From Maylandia zebra (taxonomy: Eukaryota; Chordata; Actinopteri; Cichliformes; Cichlidae): DNA of 64,000 nt. How positions within the stretch are numbered: position 1 is the first letter of the stretch; every line of letters starts with the position of its first letter. The stretch covers positions 38,434,854-38,498,853 of the forward strand of contig NC_135186.1 in the NCBI RefSeq assembly GCF_041146795.1, given 5' to 3'. Below the pieces are notes generated by a model. It saw only the letters and a list, made by a program, of their open reading frames with translations, was not told the origin of the DNA and did no database searches. Positions 21,990-33,130 of the stretch are shown here, piece by piece. Position numbers and translations under genes: made by a program.

Positions 21990-23950
21990 TGCCATGCTTG
22001 GTGTAATGCTGATTCTTCTTAGTCTTACTAGTTTCATCCACACCATGGGGACCCTGACCACGAACATCTGCTGCTCGGTGGTGAGGTTACACTTTTTTCT
22101 TTTGCAATGCTCAGAAATGATTATAGAAGATAATTGCTTTGGGCCGGCACAGAGTCCTTTCATCTGATTCAGGAAATAAAGACAAAAAGAGGAACAGATC
22201 AGCATCTCTGCGGCTGATTACTCCAATAAACTACCTGCTGAGTGTACAATGCCGGTCTTTGAGTTCATTCCTCTCATCTAACTAACCGTTTAAAATCACC
22301 TCAGTGTTGGTTTGAGCTTAACTTTTGCTCAGTGTGCACAGAGTTACCTCTCTAACCTTTCCAGCTCGACTCTGCAGAACGTCGGAGCAGACCTGAAGGT
22401 GTCTTTGGATGTTTGAGATCGTTAAAAAATCATTTCTACCTATACACCAGAAATATGGTTGAGATTAAAGACTTTCACCTCTGCTGATTCCTCCTTTGGC
22501 TCGAACGGGTCTAAAAAGCTTTGCATCACAAAAAGGTCAAAGTTGATTTTTCAGACATACATGACATATGAGAAGTTCACAGACAACCAGCTGAGATGAA
22601 GTGATTGGAGAGCTACCAGTGAGGTGAAGCAGGAAGTTCACAAACACAGAAATGACAAAGGAAAGAAGAAGGTGAAGTCAAGCCTTCAGAACAACAGTTA
22701 AAATCAACACTGGGTTCATTTGCTGCGGATATCACTGAGGCATTATGGGTATTTGAGTGCCTTTTCGTCAAACTGGCAGATAAAATAATGTATTCACTGC
22801 ACACATGTATACTGTCCAGTAAACGTAACTGGTTTTACTGGTACTGTCTATTTAAGCGCACAGTAAGAGGCTGTTAGCTCCCTCAGGTCAGTGTGCAGCG
22901 CTGCAGTCTGGATTCACTGCAGTGACGTACGTTTGCTTCTGAATAATTAATGGAAGACAGAAACTGAACGACAGCAGGAAACCGATGAGGGGAGCTCTGA
23001 AAACTGGTCAGCTTAAAATAAAGATGGTGGGTGGGTGGCAGAGACTTTCTGGTACGTTCACTCTGTTCCCTGTCTCCATCTGAAGTCACATCTTAGTTTC
23101 CTCATTGCTTTTGTGCTGAGGTCAAACGTGTTAGAGTGGATTTCTTTCTTCTTCCACTGCATGTTAAAGAAATGTGCTATTTTTCTGGAAACAGCTGGCG
23201 GCTCACACTGAGAAATGTGAAGACGCTGCTAAACGGTCTCTCTGCTTAACTGGTGTTTGACATTAAAACTGTCACCATAAAGACTGAAACACGCTGCAGG
23301 AAAATCACCGAAATAGATCAGCAGTGAAAGACGAGGCAGAAGCTTTGTGAGGACGAGTGAGGACATACATCAGAGGGCTGGTGCCTCGTTCACTGATCAC
23401 CACGAGGCAACATCCAAAGTGACCTCACTGGTATCCCTCTTGTCCGATAATCACACAAGCTTTTAAACTTAGATCGTGTGCGGTGCTTCCAGTTTAACCC
23501 AGCAACGGTTCCCCGTGCCCAATCCGCTCGTCTGCTGACGCCGACTCTGCAGGCAGCTGATGGGTTTCATGAATTCCTGTCTCATTCACAGGTCATTGTT
23601 AGTGATTGCTAATACATCACAAAGCTAACATCACCATCAGGTAATAGCTGACAGTCATCAGCTTGTTTCTGAGAAGAAAGTTTTGCTTCTGTCCTCTGAA
23701 AGCATTTCAACTATAACCTGAAACCACAGAAAGTGACTGCTGCCTGCAGACTGTTGATTCCCGTGTGCAGATATGTAACAGAGGTCTTACAGACCTGCAG
23801 AGGTGGTTGTTTCATCTGCTTGTGTGTTTGCTGTGAGACATAATATTGAACCCACTGTGCTGCATCATTTAATCAGATAAAACTCTTCCAACTTCCTGCA
23901 GTCTGCACATGTCTACATCCTGCACCTGTCTGCACCTGTCTGTGATGAGC
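21990..23950. other. No gene recognised
   Basis: About 2 kb of apparently unique sequence. Open frames are short and show no domain. It may be intronic. Confidence 0.35.
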
Positions 23951-23951
23951 C

Positions 23952-24346
23952 CGTTCTCACTCCCGAGGCGTAACATCCCGACGTTTTGTCACGTCCCGCG
24001 GCGTTCCTGAGGAACGCGAAAGGTGACCTTCCACGTTCTTATGGTACGCACCAGGTAATGGATTAAATCCAGTGGAATTACGCTCCCGCGGTAATAGACG
24101 TTCAGGCCCTGTATTGCAGCCCTAAACATAACCTTATCCCTAACCTTAACCACCACTTTAATGATGTGAAATAGTGTTTTCCCAAAGCGATTTTAAGGAA
24201 AAGAGCAAACGTGTAGATTGCGTCCAAACGGTTCTCATATGTCCTCAGTTTTCCGATGTCGTGATGTAGGAACGTGTTGGTGCCCGAAAACGTATGTTGA
24301 CGATTTGTCACCTAGCGTAAAATGTTACGCTTTGGGAGTGAGAACG
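23952..24346. mobile_element. Short MITE with terminal inverted repeats
   Basis: The left end CGTTCTCACTCCCGAGGCG pairs with the right end, whose complement is CGTTCTCACTCCCAAAGCG; both continue into TAACAT (about 25 bp with few mismatches). Length is 395 bp. The centre contains 'ccctaaccttaaccacc', frequent in fish MITEs. I could not identify a clean target duplication, so the superfamily is open. Confidence 0.75.
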
Positions 24347-25589
24347 TGTTGCTGTGATCTGTCTGTGACATTGGAGATGATGGAGGTATGACCCCCTGTA
24401 GCATCTGTCTCAGTACCAGCTGCTGTATCATGTTTAATTCACTGGAGGAGATGTTTTAACCTGTGTTCTCATGTGAAATCAGTCTCTAAGTGCAGCAGGT
24501 CAGGATGAAGCTCTGATGTTAAATGGTCATCTTTTCCATTAAAGGATGGAAGAATTTGTGAACATGCGTTATGGAATTTCATTAAATTACACAAGGCAGA
24601 CTGTGTGTTGGGTCTGTGTTTCCACAAGCCCCGCTAGTTTAGAGACTTATTCCTCATGAAGAACTAGAGATGGACCGATCCGATATTACGTATCGGTATC
24701 GGTCCGATACTGACCTAAATTACTGGATCAGATATCGGAGAAAAATAAAAAATGTAATCCATTAAATATCACGAAAGCACCTCACATAACTTGCAACACG
24801 CCGTAACTCACCTCAGAACGTTAGCACGTCGGAGCAGTATGCATCACGTTATAGAGCAGCTGTGACATGCGGGACCTGTCGGTGGTCTGGATAGCATGTG
24901 GAGCTTCGCTAGCAACCCGGCATTTCATCTCCGACAAAGTTATCCCCGAGAGAAGTAAAGCAAGTGTGTAAGTCCATCTCTGAATGTAAAGCATTCCTGC
25001 GTTAAGCTTAACAAGCGATATATGGAGCGACTGCCTCTTCTTGCTGCTACTTCAATCATGAAACTGCTTAATGATCAGCTGATCGGCTTTTCTGTCGCGA
25101 GTCCGTCTCTCTTGTTTGTTTTTGGCCCACTTTGCACCAGAAAGAGGAAACCAGCGGCTGAACAACAGCAGGACGTTTAAGCTTGATCAGCTGTTGTTAG
25201 AATTTATTTAATATTACTTTCTACTCCAGGATCTTTTTCTACGTAGCTGACGTAACTGTGCAGGGGCGGATCTAGCAAAGTTTAGCCAGGGGGGCCGATA
25301 GGGCATGAACAGGGAAAAGGGGGCACAAAGACATACTTTTCTTTCTTATTCTCATTTAAAATGTCGAGCTGTTAATAAATAATTATCTGACACCCAAAGT
25401 TTTAATTTGATGTAAAATGAATAGAAGTCCATTACTGTATATAGTAACTATTAAGTCTAATATACCCTAGTAAGCTATAGTACTTTTTCCTTTGGGACGG
25501 TACCATCTGTGCAGTCTGCAATTTTGTTGAAGAAAGATGTTGAATCTATTTAATATTTCTTGAAAAATAATTGATTTCTGTGCATTTGC

Positions 25590-26100
25590 ATCTGGGTCCT
25601 CTGGACCCAGTGGAGGTGGTGAGTGACAGGAGAACGGCGGCTAAGCTGTCATCCCTGATGGACAACATCTCCCACCCCATGCAGCAGACTGTGACAGCAC
25701 TGAGCAGCTCCTTCAGTGGGAGACTGCGGCACCCACGGTGTGGGACGGAGAGATTTCGCAGGTCTTTCCTCCCCACTGCTGTCAGACTCCATAATAAAGA
25801 CTTTAACTGATCAAGCACACACATCCATACATATGCAATAATACTAAGTGCAATAATCCTTTCTGTCATCGTTGTATTTTTACTCAGTTGTATATAGTAT
25901 TTGTATTCTATTTTTATCTTATTGTATATTTATTTTATTTTATTCTATTCTGTACAGTTGTGTACTGTATTTATTCTTATTGTATTCTAATTTTTGCCTC
26001 ATAACTTTTGCACTGTCCACTTCCTGCTGTGACAAAACAAATTTCCCACGTGTGGGACTAATAAAGGTTATCTTATCTTATCTTATTTTTTTTCCACACT
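25590..26100 (+). mobile_element. LINE 3' fragment nested in hAT element
   Basis: The C-terminal ORF2 peptide 'GTERFRRSFLPTAVRLHN' ends at 25810. The 3' UTR follows, finishing 'ggactaataaaggttatctt' with a (TATCT)n tail and T run at 26070-26093. Strongly 5' truncated. Rex1-like by the FLPTAVRL ending. Confidence 0.75.
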
Positions 26101-26444
26101 GCATCAAATTAAGGTTGATTACGTCGATTAAGCATCATGAGGTGGAGCGTGAGGGGTGGTTCCCTATTTTTTATTATTTATTTTTGTTGTTGCTGGGAGT
26201 TGGAACCCTATTAGTTAGGTTGCTTAATATTTACGCTAAGTACTCTTTAAAATACCAGAATAGGGAGGATGGTGTAGGTTTAAGTTTATTAGATTGATCA
26301 GTATTGCTGAACTATGAAATTTTTTTTTGCATGCAGGTATAACAGAATAGCTTTAGTGTAGTTGTTGTTTTAAACTTGAGTATGAACTTATACAAAATGC
26401 AGCAAGATATTTAAAAAAAACAGTTTTGTTGATTAAAACACACT

Positions 26445-27003
26445 ATATCTGTCACGGCTGCCGGCGTGAGCCGTGTGGTGTAGGAGGAAAAGGACCCAAA
26501 ATGCAGGCAGTTGACTGGTGATGAGAATGAAGTTTTATTTGCAGAAGTGGAGCGACTGAACAGGTAGTGAGACAAGACGAATGACTGAAAAACCCTAGAC
26601 TGGGAAAACTAAATAACAAACCTAAGCATGAAACGGGGAGCGGAGACTGCAGCGAGACGTAGTTACACCGAGAAACACAGACGATCCGCCGATGAACAGA
26701 AGCCAACACACACTATAAATACACACTAGGTAATGAGGAGATGACATGCAGGGGTGGACACAGCTGACACTAATGGACATGATGAGAGGCAGACCTACAA
26801 AGTAAAACCGGAAACACCCAGACTGTTTTGCAACAAAAACACAGGGACCTGAACGGAGCACAGAGGGGAGACACAGGTAGGGATAATAAACACGACAACC
26901 AACCCAAAGAATTAATACAGAATCAGAATAAACACCAAACACAAGATGAACCCAAAAAGAAACACAAAACGCTGGGTCAACGACCCAGGATCACGACAAT
27001 ATC
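26445..27003 (-). mobile_element. Solo LTR with 5-bp duplication ATATC
   Basis: The LTR is 26450-26998 (549 bp), starting TGTCACGGCTGCC and ending GATCACGACA, flanked by ATATC at 26445-26449 and 26999-27003. On the minus strand its first bases (TGTCGTGATCCTGGGTCG) resemble the start of the plus-oriented LTR at 19434. It lies inside the hAT element and therefore is younger. Confidence 0.9.
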
Positions 27004-27307
27004 GGATTCATATCGGTATCGGCAGATATCCAAATTTATGATATCGGTATCGGACATAAAAAAGTGGTATCGTGCCATCTCTATGAAGAACACAAGACAT
27101 AACAGAACACCTTCAACCGTTTTTTCACTCGCTAACGAGGAAGTGTTGGGTCAGAACCAGCTCTTGGAGCTCACACTCCTCACCTGACTCCAGCCCAAAT
27201 CCTTCAAAGAGCAGCTTCCTCGCAGCTATTTATTGACAAACTGTTACAATGTCATGGTCTCCGTGCCTGCCCGTCGGGCTCCACGAGGATACATGTGTTG
27301 TTTGGTT

Positions 27308-27404
27308 CTCTCTCTCTCTCTGTCTCTCTCTCTGTCTCTCTCTCTGTCTCTCTCTCTCTGTCTCTCTCTCTGTCTCTCTCTCTGTCTCTCTCTCTCTCTG
27401 TCTC

Positions 27405-27435
<31 letters not shown>

Positions 27436-27478
27436 GTCTCTGTCTCTCTCTCTCTGTCTCTCTCTCTCTCTGTCTCTT
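27308..27478. repeat. (CTCTCTGT)n-like microsatellite
   Basis: About 170 bp of CT dinucleotides with a G at intervals of 8-14 bases. It lies immediately before the Gypsy gag. Long Ser-Leu and Arg-Glu frames across it are artefacts. Confidence 0.95.
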
Positions 27479-27480
27479 CC

Positions 27481-28190
27481 TACACCAAAAGCTTTCACTG
27501 GAGAAATTGATAAATGTGCTGGTTTCCTTACTAAATGTGCCCTACAGTTTTGCCAGCAACCGCAAGCCTTTTCTACTGATGGTGCAAAAATTGCTTATAT
27601 TGTCCAGTTACTCCAAGATCGTGCTCTGACCTGGGCACAAGCTGTGCTTCAAGCAGATCCGGACATCACTTTCACTGACTTTCTTGTTAAGTTTAAAGGT
27701 GTGTTTGACAGAAAGGGCACAATTGCCACTCGCGCTCAAACAAGGTAAACGAAGCATGGCTGATTTTTCTATTGATTTTTCTACTTTGGCCGAACAGACG
27801 AAATGGGGGGAAGAGGCCCTTAAGAGTGCATTGCTTACTAATGTTAATGAGGAAATAAAGAATGAACTGATGCTTTGTGAACTACCTACCTCCCGAGATG
27901 CGCTTTTGGCTCTGTGTATTCGGGTGGACGACCAAGTGTGCGCACACCGGAGCGCACGCACACGTTCGGGGCATGGATTTCCACTGGATTTCTGTGGGAC
28001 CTCTACTGCAGCCCGTGGGCCGCGTGACGCTGACACCTGGGTTGAGGAAGAACCCATGCAGCTTGGGCGCTCACGGCTGTTGCCCGCGGAGCGCCAGCGC
28101 CGCCTTGCCGCCGGTGAGTGCGTTTATTGCAGCCATAAGGTCCACTCTGTCTCTTGCTGCCCGACACTGGCAAAAGGGCGCGCTCACCAG
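27481..28190 (+). pseudogene. Gypsy (chromodomain-type) gag, frameshifted
   Basis: The capsid-like segment starts 'PKAFTGEIDKCAGFL' at about 27486, with 'ALTWAQAVLQADPDITF' and 'FLVKFKGVFD', a retrotransposon gag signature. A frame change near 27735-27748 leads to 'KRSMADFSIDFSTLAEQT' and 'PAERQRRLAAGECVYCSHK'. The zinc knuckle is C-x2-C-x4-H-x4-C (27.95 to 28.16 kb region). No 5' LTR is visible because the microsatellite abuts gag. The protein would assemble particles and package RNA, but it is broken here. Confidence 0.85.
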
Positions 28191-28194
28191 TAAT

Positions 28195-29108
28195 CGAGAG
28201 GGTGCTGGTGGGCGATCTGTCGAGTGAAAGCCCTCTCGCCAGACTTCTCTTACTGGCTAAACTACGCGTTCAATACGCATCGGGGACACTTTGAGTATCT
28301 CGTGATGCCGTTTGGGCTGACCAACAACCCCGCAGTGTTTCAGGCGATGGTTAATGATGTCCTTCGTGATTTTGTTAACCGTTGTCTGTTTGTGTACTTA
28401 GATGACATCCTGATCTTTTCTAAGACTCTCGAAGAAGACCTCCTGGAAAACCAGCTCTTTGTGAAGGGGGAGAAGTGCGACTTTCACGTGACTTCAGTGA
28501 GTTTTTTGGGCCACATCATCGAGAAGGGGGACTTGCGGACTGATCCGGAGAAGGTGCGGGCAGTGGTGGAATGGCCTGCACCTCCTGATCGCCGCCAATT
28601 GCAATGTTTTTTTGGGATTCGCTAACTTTTACAGACGGTTCATTCGCGATTTCAGCAGGATAGCTCTTCCTCTTACTGAACTCACCTCTCCCAAAGTTCC
28701 CTTCCAGTGGGATCCTGCCGCTCAGCGAGCCTTCGCCCTGCTCAAGGAGAGATTCACCACTGCACCCATATTCCGGCAACCGGACCTTACACAGCAGTTT
28801 GTTGTGGAGGTGGACGTGTCGGACTCTGGGGTGGGGGCGGTCCTGTCTCAACAGAAGGACGGTAAGCTGCACCCGTGTGCCTTTTATTCTCGCCGTCTCT
28901 CTCCAGCAGAATGTAACTATGACATCGAGGACCGGGAGCTTCTGGCCGTCAAGCTGGCCCTGGAGGAGTGGAGACATTGGTTGGAGGGAGCAGCACAATT
29001 ATTCATCGTCTGGACGGATCACAAGAATCTGGAGTACTTGTGCTCGGCTAGACGTCCCAATTCCCGGCAAGCCAGGTGGGCGCTGTTTTTCTCTCGTTTT
29101 GACTTCAC
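28195..29108 (+). pseudogene. Gypsy pol: reverse transcriptase and RNase H-like region
   Basis: A protease start-like segment ('[16 protein letters not shown]') is fused to the middle of RT by deletion. RT then has '[19 protein letters not shown]' and the catalytic '[11 protein letters not shown]' (about 28390), followed by '[19 protein letters not shown]'. After a one-frame slip at about 28612-28625, '[18 protein letters not shown]' leads into the RNase H-type '[18 protein letters not shown]' and '[17 protein letters not shown]'. A short gap after 'SKTLEEDL' also looks like an in-frame deletion. This is Ty3/Gypsy pol in the usual RT-RH-INT order. Confidence 0.9.
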
Positions 29109-30121
29109 CAGAGAGGGGCAGTAACGCGTTACTTGTAATGCGTTACTGTAATCTGATTACTTTTTTCGAGTAACGAGTAAAGTAAGGGATTACTATTGCC
29201 AAAACGGTAATTAGATTACCGTTACTTTCCCGTAGGAACGCTGCGTTACTGCGTTACTAAAACCGTGATTTTTTGCGAGAATGTCTCACGACAGTGCGAC
29301 GTTCGTGACAACAGCTGTGTGCAGATCAACAATGGATCATATATCGAGTGCAGAGAGAGTATGAGCGTGCAGCGTTTAAAGCGTGGAAGTACTGACCTTA
29401 CTTTGAGTTTGATTCCATAAAAAGAGACAAAAACATTAGTGTCCGCTGTGCGTGGGAAGAAAACTTCTTTTTACAGCGAAAAAACCCCTAAACTTCCGAG
29501 CAAGCACCGAGTAGCTACGACGTAATGGGAAACTCACAGAGAAACTCGCGGATTCTTCCACTGACCGCGGCACACCTGCACCAGGGTAAACCTCCGCCTA
29601 CCCCACTCCTGCTTTACAGGTGAAAATAGAGCAACAGGACCGCTGAGTCTTTGACTTTATTTATTTTCTGCTGTGTTTTACTTGCATCTATTTGAAAGAC
29701 TGAGTGTAAACACACACAAAAAAATTATTTTATGTGCTGGAATGTGCAGAAAATAGGTTTAAATGTTAAACTAATTTCTTCCAGTCAGAGAATGTTGCAG
29801 ATAATTAAATTTTTGCTTGATGCATAAAGTTAAAAGATTAAAACTGATAAAACAAGTTAAAAAAAGAGACTTTTTAATTACATTTTGTATGATGGATTAT
29901 GTAGAGAAAGTAGAATTGGGCTGAAAGATCTATCACTTTATCACCTCTTCAGGTTGTAAATCGTGTTTTTAAAAAGTAACTAAGTAACTAAGTAACTAAG
30001 TAATTAATTACTTTTGAAAATAAGTAATCAGTAAAGTAACGGGATTACTTTTTTGGGGAAGTAATCAGTAATTAGTTACTGATTACTTTTTTCAAGTAAC
30101 TTGACCAACACTGGACTTCAC
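29101..30121. mobile_element. hAT MITE with 8-bp duplication GACTTCAC
   Basis: The duplication lies at 29101-29108 and 30114-30121; the body is 29109-30113 (1005 bp). Ends are CAGAGAGGGGCAGTAACGCG and the complement of CTTGACCAACACTG, with repeated GTAAC/GTTAC words near both termini. Excising it rejoins the Gypsy frame in the conserved RNase H-integrase linker (Phe-Asp-Phe then 'ITYRPGSRN'). It has no coding capacity. Confidence 0.9.
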
Positions 30122-30592
30122 TATCACCTACAGGCCAGGATCACGGAACGTAAAGCCAGACGCCCTGTCCAGGCAATTCTCCATCACTGGGGAGGACTCG
30201 GAACCCGAGCCTGTCCTCCCGGCCGCCTGTGTGATTGGAGCCATCTCATGGGAGATCGAGAGCCTCATCCAGGAGGCGCAGGAGACCGAACCGGATCCTG
30301 GAACCGGCCCGCCCGTTCTCCAATGGGCTCACACTGCCCGTTTTTCATGCCATCCTGGGGTCCTCCGCACCTTATCCTTCCTCCGACGCTACTTCTGGTG
30401 GCCCGCTATGGCTAAGGATGCCAAGGAGTATGTGTCAGCCTGTTCAACCTGCGCCCGACCATTTATTGGCCATTTTCCCATCTACGGCATTGTGAACTCT
30501 GTGTTCGTCCGTCTCAAACTGCCGCGCAACATGCGCATTCACAACGTCTTTCATGTGTCTCAGGTCAAGCCAGTGCTCTCCAGCCCGTTGTG
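30122..30592 (+). pseudogene. Gypsy integrase remnant: zinc finger joined to C-terminal region
   Basis: The linker 'ITYRPGSRNVKPDALSRQF' is followed by an H2C2 finger: 'HTARFSCHPGVLRTL', 'RRYFWWPAMAKDAKEYV' and 'CSTCAR'. The sequence then jumps to 'FVRLKLPRNMRIHNVFHV' and 'SQVKPVLSSPL', the segment just before a chromodomain. The catalytic core with its DDE residues is deleted. The element ends against a (TG)n run at 30598; no 3' LTR is seen. Confidence 0.85.
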
Positions 30593-30597
30593 AACGT

Positions 30598-30640
30598 GTG
30601 TGTGTGTGTGTGTGCATGTATGTGAGAGTGTGTGTCTCTC
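30598..30640. repeat. Short (TG)n microsatellite
   Basis: About 20 TG-rich repeats with interruptions directly after the integrase remnant. Confidence 0.8.
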
Positions 30641-31060
30641 TCTGTATGCATGACCTCCTGCTTACCAAAAGAAGCATAAAAGAAGGAAGCAACATCACAA
30701 GAAACAGATCTTCCACATAGGATGTATCTGCAATAAAACCTCCCCCAGCACAGAGTGGCTGGAGAGGTGGTCAGAGACAAAGGAATGGCTTTGATCCTAC
30801 TGCTTGAACCAAGACTATACAAATTTAAGAAACACAATGACAACATTCAACAATTAGACTTAAGACTGTGTGTACAGTGTAAAATGGTAGAAGTCCATGT
30901 TTGACTACATTATGATGGTTTTACATTTGATAGCATTAAATATTCCCCAGTGAGTGCAGGTACACTTCAGTCAGAGAGCATCTTTCCTGCCATGAAATCA
31001 GCATCACAGTCTCTCTGGTGACTCACAAACTCGCAGAGCTCAGATTCCTGATTTGTACTG
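30641..31060. other. No gene recognised
   Basis: Ordinary AT-rich sequence; no motif seen. Confidence 0.3.
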
Positions 31061-31079
31061 GACATGTTAAGAGAAAAGA

Positions 31080-31650
31080 GAGGAAGAACGACCACCACCA
31101 CCCTCCCCAGTCCAGACTCAACGACCTCCATCACACCTCTCACCCCCCTTTCCTCATCCCTGAAACTCAGAATACACACCCAGGATGTGAGCCGACTATT
31201 TCAGAAACAGAAGCCCAGGAAAGCCCCCAGAACAGACGGTGTTTCACCCTCCTGCCTCAAATCCTGTGCTGAACAGCTGGCTCCCATCTTTACCTGTATC
31301 TTCAACAGATCCCTGGAGCTGTGTGAAGTTCCTTTATGCTTCAAACGCTCCACCATCATCCCTGTCCCCACGAAACCCACCATCACAGGACTGAATGACT
31401 ACAGACCTGTCACCCTGACGTCTGTGGTCATGAAATCCTTTGAAAGACTGGTGTTAGCCCATCTGAAGGACCACCAGCTGGACCCTCTGCAGTTTGCCTA
31501 CCAGGCAAACAGGTCGGTGGATGATGCAGTGAACATGGGGCTGTATTATATCCTGCAACACCTCAACCACCCGGGAACTTATGCCAGGGTCCTGTTTGTG
31601 GACTTTAGTTCGGCTTTTAACACCATCGAGCCTGAACTTCTCTCCTCCAT
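31080..31650 (+). pseudogene. LINE ORF2, upstream reverse-transcriptase part
   Basis: Motifs in order: 'KPRKAPRTDGVSPSCLKSC', 'IIPVPTKPTITGLNDYRPV' with 'TLTSVVMKSFERLV', 'LDPLQFAYQANRSVDDAV' and 'VLFVDFSSAFNTIEPELL', which contains the first catalytic Asp. The frame is open to the junction at about 31650, where TIMM22-like sequence begins. The upstream endonuclease is not recognised in the window. Confidence 0.85.
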
Positions 31651-32119
31651 CTTATCGGTGACAAGAGGTCCGTGAAGGACCTGAACCTCGCCTCCGAAAA
31701 GCGACGAGCAGAAGATGATCGAGAGGGGAATGGAGAGCTGCACCTTCAAGTCTTTGCTGGCCTGTGTGGGAGGGTTCGTCCTTGGAGGAGCTTTTGGTAT
31801 TTTCACAGCTGGAATTGATACTAATGTTGGCATCGACCCCAAACACCCTTTGAGAACTCCAACAGCACGAGAGGTTCTAAAAGACATGGGCCAGAGGGAG
31901 ATGTCCTATGCCAAGAACTTTGCCATTGTGGGCGCCATGTTCTCCTGTACAGAGTGCATCATAGAATCACACAGAGGCAAATCTGACTGGAAGAATGCTG
32001 TGTACAGTGGTTGTGTGACTGGAGGAGCTATTGGCTTTCGCGCTGGTCTGAAGGCTGGTGTTCTGGGATGTAGAGGCTTTGCTGCATTCTCTGCTGCAAT
32101 TGAATATTACTTGCGGTGA
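31651..32119 (+). pseudogene. timm22: Intronless TIMM22 retrocopy (5' truncated)
   Basis: TIMM22 is the channel subunit of the TIM22 complex in the inner mitochondrial membrane, inserting multi-spanning carrier proteins. Homology starts at a LIGDKR motif (31652). After a frame change near 31700 it continues as 135 codons from ATG 31715 to TGA at 32117-32119. Diagnostic segments are 'ACVGGFVLGGAFGIFTAGI', 'EVLKDMGQREMSYAKNFAI', 'GAMFSCTECIIES' and 'GAIGFRAGLKAGVLG'. The parent gene has several exons in vertebrates, whereas this copy is uninterrupted, so it is a processed copy. The N-terminal third is missing. A Glu replaces Gly in MGQRGMS, an Arg sits in GCRGF, and IDPKHP replaces the usual FDPKDP. 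It could still encode a partial protein, but function is doubtful. Confidence 0.9.
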
Positions 32120-32199
32120 AGCTCTATGGAGTGACTCGATGGACAAAAACATAAATATTACACATGTGGACCAGAGAAAGAAGACTTGCGCTGTGAGCT

Positions 32200-32884
32200 T
32201 GCTAACCGTGATGTTTCCTTGCACATCAAGGGTGGCTCAGCACCCCACAGTGTTATTGCCATCACCTGGCCAACAACACTCACAAGTGATCCAACAAAAT
32301 AGCCATATTCCCCACAACACTAAAGGTCACAGCACAAAACACTCACCTCACAAGGATCTCATTAGCATCCATCAACACTGACATATGCACACACATGGTG
32401 TACACACAATGCCAACTTTAAAACAGCCTACCTGCCTCAGCTACAGACCATAATCATGAATGGTCTCAAACCTCCTACCAAGTTTGGTGCCACTGATTTA
32501 CTATGTGCAACTCCCAGCCTAAAACACTAAAACCAACAAAACCCTAACTTTACCTACCCTAGTCTTCAGTGGTGTACCAGGCTCGAGGCAACTTTAAACG
32601 CGAACTCGAGAGCAGGCAGCAGACCAGAGACATAGTCTCCTACCAAACTCTGAAGCGTACCCCCACCCAGGATAGCCACCAAACACAATAAACTAAAACA
32701 ACAAAGCAAAACAACAAACAAGTGCTTGGATGGAAGGGCAGCACAGCCACCCAGCTGAAACACACTTACTAAAGGGAGTTTGCTCAATTACAGTGAACAC
32801 CATCACTCACCCACTTAAAAGCAAAACAAACTGACATTCAGTCTCCACTAAAATGTCCAAATATCCCGGACGAGCCGCCACTTA
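32200..32884 (-). mobile_element. Endogenous retrovirus leader with proline-tRNA-type primer site
   Basis: On the minus strand, TGGCGGCTCGTCCGGGAT (32880-32863) immediately follows the LTR after a short TAAG spacer. It differs by one base from the classical proline-tRNA primer-binding site of gammaretrovirus-like elements. The following 650 bases on that strand are leader-like, with a G-rich stretch near 32655 and no recognisable gag. Retroviral genes are absent; the left limit with the TIMM22 3' flank is uncertain. Confidence 0.7.
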
Positions 32885-33130
32885 TGTTACGACCCAGCTC
32901 AAAAGCCGCAACATAAAAACGGAGATGAATAACAGAGTGTTAGTGTGAAGAGGCTTTATCTTAAAACGGAAAACCAGGTTGGCTAAAATGGCTGATGCCA
33001 CCAAGGCAAAGACAAGTGAGCTCTCTGGACGCTTGCCTCAGGTATGCTTTTATCCACACCTGACTAGGTGTGGCCAATTAGCACCAGCTGAACACACTGA
33101 GCAGATTAGAGGCTGCAGAGGGACGTAACA
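32885..33130 (-). mobile_element. ERV 5' LTR, minus orientation
   Basis: 246 bp with perfect short terminal repeats: TGTTACG at the left and CGTAACA at the right. On the minus strand a TATA-like 'ggataaaagc' lies mid-element. Adjacent to a primer-binding site, it is the 5' LTR of an ERV1-type provirus whose remaining genome and 3' LTR are missing. It joins LINE sequence at 33131. Confidence 0.8.

Larger units (their letters stand above)
24657..27091. mobile_element. Large non-autonomous hAT element with nested insertions
   Basis: The 8-bp duplication TGAAGAAC lies at 24657-24664 and 27084-27091. The body is 24665-27083 (2419 bp), starting TAGAGATGGACCGATCC and ending CGTGCCATCTCTA. Subterminal arrays of ATCGG words ('cggtatcggtccgata', 'gatatcggtatcgg') occur at both ends and could be transposase-binding repeats. 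A LINE tail (about 25590-26095) and a solo LTR (26450-26998) inserted later. No hAT dimerisation or catalytic motif is left. Confidence 0.9.

Noticed and set aside
27233-27500. Ser-Leu or Arg-Glu repeat proteins
   Set aside because: Products of the (CT)n microsatellite; only the downstream gag part is real homology.
32566-32787. A small hydrophobic protein from the ERV leader
   Set aside because: Short, no known gag or accessory motif, and located where an untranslated leader is expected.
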